This document shows, piece by piece, positions 33,784 to 44,648 of a stretch of DNA of 64,000 nt. The notes below the pieces were generated by a model that saw only the letters and a list, made by a program, of their open reading frames with translations, did not search any database and had not been told where the DNA came from. Each line of letters opens with the position of its first letter. Positions within the stretch are counted from its first letter, which is position 1. Both the position numbers and the translations under genes were made by a program. The stretch covers positions 21,131,001 through 21,195,000 of the forward strand of contig CM066322.1 in NCBI GenBank assembly GCA_033807775.1, read 5' to 3'. This stretch comes from Saussurea involucrata (Eukaryota > Streptophyta > Magnoliopsida > Asterales > Asteraceae).

Positions 33784-34137
33784 GTGCAAATGAATTTCAA
33801 CCACAAATCCGTCTTCAAAGTACAATAATTGTGAAAAAAACAGTAAAAGCATGCAAGATTCGTCTAAGTACAGGGGCTGAAAGTGTAAATTTTCAGGGAC
33901 CAAAAGTGTAAAATTCGGGCCATCGCGGGCTGCGATCGCGGGCAGGGACCAAAAGTGCACCGCGACCAAAGTTGAGGGGCTTCGCGGGGCATTTGGGGCC
34001 AAAATACGTGCCACGTCACCGTATCCCGCGATCGCGGGACCTCATCGCGGGTATTTTGGATATTTTTGCAAAATTGAAAAAATTTAGGGTATTTTGGTAA
34101 CAGTTGGTCAAACTTAGGGTATTTTAAATAATTTCCC
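33784..34137. repeat. Right terminal inverted repeat of the MULE
   Basis: 354 bp, the inverse of 29,762-30,128. It has the same CGCGATCGCGGG palindromes. A roughly 12-bp duplication of 'aaaatacc'/'aaatatcc' type near 34,050-34,065 distinguishes it from the left copy. Confidence 0.95.
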
Positions 34138-34146
34138 TATATTTTA

Positions 34147-34358
34147 AAATGCCTCTAAAAATAGTGTTTTTTAATAAAAATAATAATAAAATGAGTTTTT
34201 TACATTAATTAGAAATCTGAAATACGTTACATAAACTTTCATAACCCCCAAAATATAATTGCGGCAAACAGAGTTTGGCGTCGGTAGCAACCAAACCCCC
34301 TCCGGCCAACTCATTACGTTGATCGAATGATCGTGAACGTGGTTTCTTCGCGAACCAA
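34147..34358 (+). promoter_or_regulatory. Residual promoter and 5' leader of the chorismate synthase gene
   Basis: Only 212 bp separate the MULE target duplication from the start codon. The distal part is AT-rich ('gtgttttttaataaaaataataataaaatg'-like run near 34,165-34,195). The proximal 100 bp is a GC-richer leader. The original upstream promoter was displaced to the far side of the MULE, 4.4 kb away. Confidence 0.55.
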
Positions 34359-34503
34359 ATGGCGTCTTCTCTATCTACCAAACCTTTCGTCGGAGTTTCA
34401 TCCTCCGTAGGGCCTTCACGCCTGGCCTCTCTACGTCAATCAGATCTCCGCTCTGCAAACCTCCATATCTCACCTCACCGACGATCGCACCCTAAAAAAC
34501 TCG

Positions 34504-36251
34504 GTCAGTCTCCATATGTGACGATCGCCTATGTCTTTGTTATTGATGAATATTTTCTGACATTTCTAATCATAATTGGAAATTTTTGGTTTGTTTGATT
34601 GCTTGTCATCTGTCTCTAAACGTCATATCGACAGAATTATGGTTTGGATGTTCATTTAATATGAATTTATAAACGAAAGTAATAAACTATTTAAGGTGGA
34701 TTTACTTTCTTTTTTCAAAATAAATCTGTGATGTAACATCCATGAGACCGTAAAAGATATTGTAAGCTTTATCCCCACCAGGAGTCACATTTTGAAAACG
34801 CGGTTTCCAGTCCCTAGTAATCCAAGGCAACCTTAGTTCCCTCTCCTATAGTATCTTACAATCCACCCCCTTGGGAGGGCAGCGTCCTCGCTGGCTATCA
34901 TATACCCAAAACCGAAAGCAACAGACTGCCCCCAATAACTTTGAATCCAACATAAAATCATAGTGGAAGTTATATAGAGATCCACCAGTGACCTGGACTG
35001 ATATTGGTATAAACCATGGTTTTATTATTTATGGATTAGGAAGCTCGTTGATGGGATTGTTTGGTGAACAAAATGTAGAATTTGATAAAACTTAAAAGCA
35101 TTATCAAGTGTTGACATTAATAAAAACGTATAGTTGAAGTCATTTTGTGAATACTGATATTCTTTAGCTATGTGTTAAGTAGAGTGTATGTGTATCTTGA
35201 GTTGCTTGTTCAGATTTGGATGCCCTGTTCCTGATTTGCTGATTATGAAGAACCTAAAAGGCTATCTTACGACCTGTTGCATTCCACAGTTTTACCTGCT
35301 TTCTTTCCATATTCTTTTAACATACCATGGATTTTTTACTTATCATACCAAACTTCAACACTGTGATATCATTGCCATTTGCCAGGCAATTGCACCAAAG
35401 TTCACATTCAGCAAAAGCAAGACTCCTGGCCATGGCAGTGACAAATGCACAGAACAAAATATGATCTCACTTTGCTAGACTTAAATAAGCGTTTGAGCTC
35501 TATATGTTGCTTTGCTATTTGCAACATATGTTCATTGCTATACCGTTAGAAACAGAACTTTGATATTTTGAGTGTTTCATCTGATGAGCTTTGACATTTG
35601 ATCATCCACATTAAATCATACTGCACCCACCGTAAGTATTCTGAATTACTGATTCATGCATTTGCAATTCCACGTACATCCGATATTCTACAAAATCTAT
35701 TGCTATCGGAACCTCACGAGTGTCTGCCTTTTCACTTTAACACCATAAACTGTTGTAATGAAATTTTAAGGCATGATAGAAAGAATAATTAATTTCCCTA
35801 AATGCCATAAAAGAGTCTTATGTTCAATGAGCTTGAAACTCAGCTTGCCAGCTTTATATTTACCAAGTTTTATATCTTTAGAAAACAATGATACCTTGTT
35901 TCTTTACAAAGACTAATTATTTTTGCTGTCACAAATTTGATCACAAAGCTGATTTTTTGCGGAGAATTCTATATAAAGTGATGTGTCCAGTATTGGCTGG
36001 ATCTGATACTGCGACTACTTTTTTTGTTCCATCTAAAAATTGTGGTTGGATTATGTGTTCTCTTAAGTATATAATATACAGGGAAAATAAAACTCACACA
36101 CACTCCTCATATTTGGTGATGTTTGAACACTTTGACCTCTAGAAAGGTTGGGTTACCGGATACCTCTAGGCCAATGGCCCTTTGCTTATATCCATACTGA
36201 CTTACAAATTCAGATTACATGTTGAATCTTTTTGACACCTTGCATTTACAG
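34504..36251 (+). other. Intron 1 of the chorismate synthase pseudogene, with repeats
   Basis: 1,748 bp between GTCAGT and TTTACAG. A block at about 34,730-34,950 ('cttacaatccacccccttgg', 'gcagcgtcctcgctgg') has the flavour of an LTR fragment. A SINE-like segment lies at about 36,085-36,185. Several short open frames are chance. Confidence 0.75.
36085..36185 (-). mobile_element. Au-like tRNA-derived SINE fragment in intron 1
   Basis: Read on the minus strand it has 'tggcctagaggtatccggtaa' (A-box region) and 'tcaaacatcacc' (decayed B box), ending in an 'aggagtgtgtgtgag' tail. The same arrangement occurs at 54,728-54,830. Confidence 0.55.
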
Positions 36252-37085
36252 AGATACAGGCAGTTGGAAGTACATATGGAAATTACTTTCGTGTTACAAC
36301 ATTTGGAGAATCTCATGGTGGAGGTGTTGGCTGTGTGATTGATGGGTGTCCCCCTCGAATTCCCCTTTCAGAGGCTGATTTACAATTAGATCTCGACAGA
36401 AGGTACTATAATACTTATCCCTGTGTGGCACTTGCTGTAATTACAGTTTAGATCACAGATGAAAGAAATTTACTCTTCCTGCCATGGTCAAGATAAGCTG
36501 TATTTAACTCTGGATATGTAATACTAGGTAGGATCCATTCTGCCAATTAATGATGAATTAAGCAGCTTAACTTGAATCCCTTCTTCTCAAAAACCAATTT
36601 AATGCTAGTTGCATGTCTTTAACTCAAACCACTCTCCACCTCACCGTACTTATGTTATGGGAAGAAGTGTGCTTTTCGTTTAAGACAACACTAGAAGGGC
36701 TTTTCCAAAAATATATATATATATGCTTGTTGAAGTAAAGTTTGAGTTTTATGCTATCTTGAAATAAAAACTGAACTCTTTATACAGGAGGCCAGGTCAG
36801 AGCCGAATTACCACACCTAGAAAGGAAACTGACACATGTCACATATATTCAGGTGTTGCTGAAGGTTAGTTTGTCGTTAATATTTCCCTCTATCGTTAGG
36901 TTCTACTACGGGCCATCTTCTTTTAGAAGAGTTCCCTTTATGATCTTATGAACTAGAGTGAGTGATGGTTTGTGCATTTTATGCAGGATATACAACTGGA
37001 TCTCCAATCATGATAAAAGTGCCTAACACAGATCAGAGGGGAAAAGTGAGTACTCAATGCTGTGAATTGTGATGTCGATAGTAAC

Positions 37086-37322
37086 TGTTAAAGAATATTA
37101 ACTTAGTGCTAAAGAATATTAACAATGGTTCAGGGACTGTTCTGTCTTTTCTCAATAGTTCTGGGTCTGTTTTGTCTTTTAGTTATTTTCCTTTGTATAT
37201 AGTCTTTTGCTTTCCTCTTGTTTTGTAGATAGTCGACATATGAATAACATATGAAAACTTTGGCTCCAAGCTTCATCTCTACTATCATCAATGGTTAACC
37301 AAATCTGATTCAAATCATAATA
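37086..37322 (+). repeat. 5' LTR of the copia element
   Basis: 237 bp, TGTTAAAG...CATAATA. It is 22 bp longer than the 3' LTR because 'taaagaatattaac' is duplicated near its start. The ends are TG...TA in both LTRs. Confidence 0.92.
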
Positions 37323-37652
37323 TGGTATCAGAGCTCAAGGTTTGTCCTTCTATCTGTGTTCTTATCTATACCATATCCAACCATTCAAAACCTAAATCTT
37401 GTGTTCTTACAAAATGACTGTTTCTTTCTTGATTACCTTCCCCATTCTGAATTGAATGATCAGTGACTGTTTCATGATTACCATCATCCCAAATCGATAG
37501 AAATCAAACCCTGGCCACATATTTTTATCAAAACCCTAATCTGATCAGATTTGTGAAACCCTAACTTTTGTCCTTCCCAACCAAAATTGTTGTTATGGTA
37601 TCCTTGAAATCTGCTCTACCAGCCCTTTTTTGTCAGTGCCTTTATCTTCAAA

Positions 37653-40600
37653 ATGTCTAACATTGCTAGAGTTCACAACATACCTACATCAGTTGTTCTT
37701 GATGGAAATAATTATGTTCTCTGGAAGCATCACATGACAATCCACTTGAAATCAAATGGATTATATAGCTATGTCACTGGTTTATCTATAGCCCCAACCA
37801 AAGAGAATAATGAGTCAGATGTTGCCTTTGCAAAAAGATCCGATGATTGGGATATAAGAATGCAAAAATTATGGGATTCTTTAATGCTTCTACTACAACC
37901 GAAATCCACCAACAGTTTCTTTGTTATACCATAGGATAAGAAGTGTGGGACTTTCTTGCCGGTACATTCACCACAACAGGTCTTTCTCATCAGTATCAAT
38001 TGTGGTCAGCTTTTCAGAGTAAACGTCAACAACCAAATCAGTCTATTAGCTCTTTCATATCTGAGATGCAATTTATCAGGGAACAACTAAATTTAGCTGC
38101 TCCACAAATTGTTGATGACACCGCTAGAAATTTCAAGCTTACTTCACTCAGCTACACATGATTACAATCCTCATGGCCCTCACAGACAAGTTTGAGAATG
38201 TTCGGGCATCTTTTCTTCACAAACACCCTCTTCCTACGCTGAATGAGGCTATCACAGAGCTAATAAGTGAAGAGGCCAGAATGAATTCATGCTTATCTTC
38301 TCTTCAAGATACGGTTCTCCAGGTCTCAGCTCCGGGTATAAGAGTAAATCGTACCTTCAGTGATACAAATACTGCAACCAAATGGAACAACCGCAGTTCC
38401 AATGAATGATTTGCAGTGCACCTTTTGTCACTCATCTACTCATACTCTGCTCAATTGTCCAGTACGTTGTTGTAGATGGTGCAATGTCAAACACCCAAAG
38501 CACTATGGATCAGACTGTTCCAAACATCGTAGACATGCTACTTCTAGTTCTCACAGGCAACAACAATTTTGATCAAGGCCAATTGCTGGCTTTATCACCC
38601 CTGATGTTTCTACCCATGTGACTCAATCACAAGGCACATCTGCCTCACCTTCTGGACTATTAGGCCCTATGAAACCCGAAACACTTTCTTGTTTATCTTG
38701 TAAACATGGGAAACATCATGCTTTACCTTTTGATATTAATGAATCCAAGTCTGTTGCTGCTTTTGATGTAATTCATTCTGATGTGTGGGGATTAGCACCA
38801 ATTCCCTCTATAGGTGGTGCTCGGTATTTTGTAATTTTCATTGATGATCATACTCGTTTTACATGGATTTATCTTATGAATCATAGATCAGAATTACCTG
38901 ATATATGTATATATATATATGACTTTTACTCGTATGATTCATACTCAATTCTCCAAGACCATAAAAGTTCTTCGAGCTGACAATGCCATGGAATACAAGG
39001 CATCTTCTCTTCTTCAAGTTCTTCACCAACAAGGTACTATACCTCAGTATTCATGTCCAGGTACATCTCAACAAAATGGTCGTGCCGAACGAAAACATAG
39101 GCACATCTTTGACACTGTCCGTACTCTTCTCATTTCTGCCTAATGTCCTGAACGTTTTTGGGGTGAAGCTGCCTTCACTGCCGTCTACACCATCAATCGT
39201 CATCCAACTCTCATTCTTCAACACAAGTCACCCTACGAGTCTTTATACGATACAACCCCTGTTTATGATCTTCTCAAAGTTTGGGGGTGTGCTTGCTTTG
39301 TTATGCTTCAACCTCATGAATCCTCAAAATTGGAGCCTCGCTCTCGTCTATGTTGCTTTCTTGGTTATGGAATTGATCACAAAGGCTATCGATGTTGGGA
39401 TCCGTTATCCAAACGTCTTCGAATTTCTCGTCATGTCACATTCTGGGAACACAAAATGTTCTCATCCATTTCAAAGTTCCAAATTCCTCTTTCTACCTCT
39501 CTGCTTCAATCTCTCTTGATTTACATGATTATGACATTACCACAACTAAACCATCATCTCCTATTGATCCTCCTCCCTCACCATCTTCTTCACCATCCTC
39601 TAATGATCACTCAACATCTGCTCCATCTCCACCACCTCTTCCTGAGCCATCGAGTAAGACAAATTTCTTCTCACTTACGTGACTATCAATGTTATGCCAC
39701 GCTCATATCTCATCATGAACCTTCTTCTTTTTCAGAAGCTTCTACTAACCCTCTCTGGCAGCAAGCAATGAATGAAGAGCTTCAAGCTCTTGATCAAACA
39801 TGGGATTTGGTTCCTCTCCCGCCAGGAAAATCCATTATCGGTTGCAAATGGATTTACAAAATAAAGACCCCGTTTGATGGTTCAATCGATCGATACAAAG
39901 CCATACTAGTTGCTAAAGGTTTTAACCAAGAATATGGTATTGATTACGAGGAAACCTTTGCACCCGTGGCTCGGGTTACAACTATAAGAAGTCTATTTCC
40001 CATAACTGCCATTCAGAAGTGGTCTTTTTATTAGATGGATGTTAAAATTTCCTTCCTCAACGGTGATCTTTCTGAGGAAGTTTACATGAAACCACCTCCA
40101 GGGATCTCCCATCCAAAGGGTTCGGTTTGCAAGTTACGCAAGGCCCTTTATGGTCTCAAGCAGACACCACGTGCTTGGTTCGAGAAGTACAACAACACTA
40201 TTCTTTCTTTGGGTTTCTCCTCTAGTGAAAATGACTCAGGAATTTTTACTCGTACAACCGAGACAGGAACCATTCTCTTATTGTTGTATGTTGATGACAT
40301 GATTATCACTGGCAGCGCCAGTATTGTTCACCTAAAATAGTCTCTCGGTTCGTGCTTTGAGATGAAAGATCTTGGCTAGTTACACTACTTTCTTGGCCTT
40401 GAGGTCCTCTACGACTCTTCAGGCATCTATTTGTGCCAAGCAAAATACATTTCAGATATCTTATCTCGTGCTGGCATTTCTGACGGCAAGACTGCTTCTA
40501 CACCTCTTGAGAACAACCTTGCTCCGGGCACTGGGTCTCCCCTTCGTGATCCTACTCGGTACCGTCAACTTGTTGGGTCTTTAGTCTATCTTACTGTGAC

Positions 40601-41205
40601 ACGAGCATATATTGTCTATGTTGTTCATGTTGTGAGTCAATTCATGGCTGCTCCTTGCCTATGTCTATCTCAGAGCATTATGGAGCCGTTCTTCGTATTC
40701 TTCAGTACCTCAAAGGTACTATATTTCATGGGTTATTCTTCTCTCCCAATTACTCCTTGATTCTCAAGGGTTAATCCAATGCCGATTGGAATGGAGACTT
40801 GACTGACCGTTGCCCACTGGTTTCTGTTTCTTTCTTGGTGACTCCTTTATTTCCTGGCGTAGCAAGAAATAATCCTTAACATCCATATCGACCACCGTAT
40901 CTGAATATCGTGCCTTGGCCGATACTGCTCAAGAGTTAATTTGGCTAAGGTGGACTGGCTTCTCGCTGATATGGGTGCTACCGGTGTGACAACCGAAGTG
41001 CAATTCAATTTGCTCATAGTCATGTTTTTCATGAACGAACCAAACACATTGAGTTTGATTGTCACTTTATAAGGCAACATGTTGTGCGTAAAACAATCCA
41101 ACTTCTTCATATCCCTACATCTGATCAAGCGGCTGATATCTTCACCAAAGCTCATCTTCCGGGCCGTTTCCTTAATCTGGTCTCCAAACTCAATCTCACT
41201 CATTC
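37653..41205 (+). pseudogene. Copia gag-pol remnant
   Basis: Gag begins at 37,653 (LDGNNYVLWKHHM). A zinc-binding stretch (CRWCNVKHPKHYGSDC) lies near 38,480-38,530. The frame then jumps to an integrase start with CLSCKHGKHH (about 38,690), so the protease and the start of integrase appear deleted. The integrase core contains HSDVWG and DDHTRFTWIY. RT carries GCKWIYKIK, the YVDDM motif (40,287-40,301) and ALYGLKQTPRAWF. An RNase H remnant follows 40,431. Multiple stops and frameshifts separate these pieces, so no protein can be made. Confidence 0.9.
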
Positions 41206-41232
41206 TTCACCATCTTGAGTTTGAGGAGGGGT

Positions 41233-41447
41233 GTTAAAGAATATTAACAATGGTTCAGGGATTGTTCTGTCTTTTCTCAATAGTTCTGGGTCTGTTTTGT
41301 CTTTTAGTTATTTTCCTTTGTATATAGTCTTTTGCTTTCCTCTTGTTTTGTAGATAGTCGACTGATGAATAACATATGAAAACTTTGGCTCCAAGCTTCA
41401 TCTCTACTATCATCAATGGTTAACCAAATCTGATTCAAATCATAATA
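41233..41447 (+). repeat. 3' LTR of the copia element
   Basis: 215 bp, nearly identical to the 5' LTR apart from the 22-bp indel and a few substitutions, so insertion is fairly young. Confidence 0.92.
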
Positions 41448-43069
41448 GTAACAATTGGAGGCTATAATGGTTTACAAAAATATTCAGCAGTATTATAGAT
41501 TCATAATTGTTTGATATGATAATGATGGAGTGTTCCAGAATCAATGATTCTTTAGAGATTCTTAATATGTTCTGACAGTGTGTTGGTATTGGAGTTGTCA
41601 GGACTACAGTGAAATGTCAATGGCTTATTGACCTTCTCATGCTGATGCGACTTATGACTTTAAGTATGGTACACGGTCAGTAGAGGTACTTACTTTCTCA
41701 AACAATGACGTGTATATTATAAATACGGTTCTGCTTCATGATACTTAAATGTTGTGAGTTAAAACATGTTTATGAACTTAGGGTGGTGGCCGATCATCAG
41801 CTAGAGAGACAATTGGGAGAGTTGCCTCTGGAGCTGTTGCGAAGAAGATTCTGAAGGCATATTCAGAAACTGAGGTGTGTGTTACGATTGTGAACGGAGG
41901 GTTATTTTTGAATTCTTCATATCGCTTTTCCAATTAGGAATTTTCATGGAATGATTGTTGCCTGTATTGATATTCATGCAGAAACATACTTGATGTGTTT
42001 CATTTAAATTTTGAATTGAATAAAAATTTATAAAGCGGCTCTGAGCATTGAAGGAATCTTTAATACTTGGACCTGAGTGCCATAGCGGTTTACGAGTTAT
42101 AGTTGCTCCTTCTTGTTGTGTTTGTAACGAATTACGAGTTAACCATACTTTGTCTAATCTTCTATGGTTTTTCTATTTATGTTTACAGATTCTTGCTTAT
42201 GTCTCTCAAGCCCACAAAGTTGTACTTCCAGAGGATCTAGTGGATCACCAAACCTTGACACTTGATCAGGTTAACCACGAAATCTTGTTTTGAATGCTCT
42301 CTTAATCATTGATTGTGCTGGGATCTATATTGTATGGAATAATGTCAGGTCGATAGCAATATCGTTAGGTGCCCAGATCCTGAATATGCTGAGAAGATGA
42401 TTGCTGCAATTGACGCTGTTCGAGTCAGAGGCGATTCCATAGGTGGTGTTGTCACATGTATTGTGAGAAATGTTCCACGAGTAAGCAATCTTTCTAGAGC
42501 CCTCTCTTGTGTGTGCACACTTTTTTTGCATTTATGCTTGAAACTTTGATATTTGCATGATAGGGACTTGGTTCACCGGTTTTTGACAAACTTGAAGCTG
42601 AATTAGCTAAGGCAGCATTGTCGCTGCCTGCAACAAAAGGCTTCGAGTTTGGCAGCGGATTTGCAGGTATAGTAGTAGACCTGCTCTTTAAATATTGTAC
42701 ATCAAAATTGCGTGACAAACTTGTAGCTTGACAAGTTATATTTATGATGAACGTAAATTCACGAACATGTAAATTCTAATTTCTAATTTCTTAATTTGAA
42801 TTTTGAACACCGTAGGTACCTTTTTGACCGGTAGTGAGCATAATGATGAGTTTTTTAAGGATGAACATGGGCGGATTAGGACAAGAACAAATCGTTCTGG
42901 TGGGATACAAGTATGCTTTTCAAGCTTCAGTCAATTGATTTATGTTGGAATTTAATGTTAAACCAAAACATATGTGGATTATATTCTTCTATTGATGCTA
43001 TATGCAGGGTGGTATATCTAATGGAGAGATCATAAACATGAGAATAGCCTTCAAACCAACATCTACAAT

Positions 43070-44635
43070 TGTAACAGCCCAGAAATTTAATAAAATATAA
43101 GACTTAACATTTCAATCAAAAACGGTCCCAAAGTCTACAATGAATCTGAATTACTCTAAACTCGCAGCGGAAACTACCTTCACAACTGAGATACTACAAG
43201 AAGCTCGGCGGTACTCTACAAGTCTTCACTACCTCTCGCCCCTTTTTGCCACGACCCAACCTTCCAACATCATCAGATGAAACTCCATACACGGTTAATA
43301 CCTGAAAATGGTTTTTATTTTTGAAAAGCGAGGGTTAGACCATAAGGTCTAGTGAATTCCCTCCTAAAAGCGTAACCACAAAACATTTAAAGAAAAACAC
43401 TTTTCCATGCAAATAACACTTAACAAGTTTGAGCTCAAACAAGGGTATACACAGTGGTACGGACCAATAACACCTTACAAAGCCAGGCACGACAACTCAT
43501 CACCTTACAAAGCCAGGGACGGCAACTCATCACCTTACAAAGCCAGGGACGGCAACTCATCACCTTACAAAGCCAGGGAGGGCAACTCGGGGGTCCTCCA
43601 CTGTGTAACCCGACTCTATCACCAGCATAAACACTTAGAACATGCTTTAAACTTACTCGAGGAATATCCTCCTTCCACATTACAAACTAACACTTTTCAT
43701 GCATAAGAAAACATAAGATTCATGATAATCAAGTAACTCATTTTCAGACATATCAATTCTTCGCATTTCATTTTAAAAGACAGAAATAATGCATAAGGAA
43801 ACTCACCTGATGCTCGGCTAAACGACTCACTACTTGGAGCTCACTTAAACACCAAACGATCACCTGAATTGGGGTTAACAAATGAGGTATTAGACTCCCC
43901 AATTATACTCTAAAACATTCCCCATAATGTCCTAAGACAATCCCCTAAACCAAGCCTCGAACCCAAGCCCAAACGACCAACGAAGCAAAACGGAAAAACA
44001 AGAAACAGCGACTGGCGCCGATGCTGGCGCCAGTCCATCGGCGCCGCCATCGGCGCGGACCCCTAGACAGATTTTCCTGCACGAGATTTCTTCCCAAAAC
44101 TCAAAGATTTCTCATCCCTAAACTTCCCCAAATCAGATTCAGCTCTCCTAAAACAATATTTTAGAATCAACACCCAAAATGGATGAACAAAACTTATAAA
44201 CCTCCCTTGAAAAGGTGAACTATCACCAAGAGTTCTCAAACTCCTCAAGGGATTCATCCAACACACCCTTCCACAAGATCTCATCTCAAAATACAAAAAT
44301 GAGAAGAGATTGGGGATTAAGAACATGCATCTAAACCCCATTCTAGACACAAAACTTAAAGAAAGGTGGGTGGAGTTATACCTTAGCAGCAACTTCTTCA
44401 ATCTCTAGCTGATCCACCTTCTCCAAACCTTCAATGGTGGAACTTGAGCTCCTTTCCTCTCTAGAGAAGTTCCAGCCGAAAACAAGAAATAGAAATAGGG
44501 TTTTTGAAGGGTTTTGTCTTAATAAACTTCTCTCTATCACACTCCAGCCACATAACTTTCAGGTTTTTACAAAAGAGCCCCAGAATTCTTATTTCTGCAC
44601 TAAATACCACAAGAGATGAAATATGGGATGTTACA
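43070..44635 (-). repeat. 3' LTR of the LARD-like element
   Basis: 1,566 bp. It holds four units of a 30-bp minisatellite (about 43,469-43,588). It differs from the other LTR by about ten substitutions by eye and one 30-bp repeat unit. Confidence 0.93.
43469..43588. repeat. 30-bp minisatellite, four units
   Basis: Units 'caccttacaaagccaggga' plus 'cggcaactcat' are repeated head to tail without spacers. The apparent protein repeats (ITPYKARDGNSS on the plus strand, LCKVMSCRPW on the minus) are just its translations. Confidence 0.9.
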
Positions 44636-44648
44636 TCACCTCCCCCTT

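Larger units (their letters stand above)
29762..34137. mobile_element. Complete Mutator-like element (MULE), 4,376 bp
   Basis: A perfect 9-bp duplication TATATTTTA (29,753-29,761 and 34,138-34,146) flanks long terminal inverted repeats (29,762-30,128 and 33,784-34,137), which begin GGGAAATTANTTAAAATACCC. Inside are a plus-strand mudrA-type transposase gene (30,320-32,870) and a minus-strand coiled-coil frame (33,641-33,318). The two genes converge, each starting 140-190 bp inside its own inverted repeat. This is the MuDR plan (two convergent genes driven from the TIRs). The MULE sits 212 bp upstream of the chorismate synthase start. Confidence 0.95.
37086..41447 (+). mobile_element. Ty1/copia element in intron 4, 4.36 kb, degenerate
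   Basis: LTRs at 37,086-37,322 and 41,233-41,447 are flanked by a perfect GTAAC duplication (37,081-37,085 and 41,448-41,452). The primer site TGGTATCAGAGC starts at 37,323. The polypurine tract 'gagtttgaggagggg' ends at 41,232. Order of domains (gag, integrase, RT, RNase H) is the copia order. It lies in the same orientation as the host gene, in the intron, and would add 4.4 kb to the primary transcript. Confidence 0.93.

Noticed and set aside
35188..36142. Several plus-strand frames of 64-96 codons
   Set aside because: They lie within intron 1 of the chorismate synthase pseudogene, have no protein similarity and partly overlap a SINE.
43469..43588. CRISPR-like direct repeats
   Set aside because: The units are adjacent with no unique spacers, and the context is a plant retrotransposon LTR.
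43407..43706. Frame with ITPYKARDGNSS repeats, and its counterpart at 49,404-49,733
   Set aside because: It is a 30-bp LTR minisatellite translated in frame. All strands and frames are open for the same reason.
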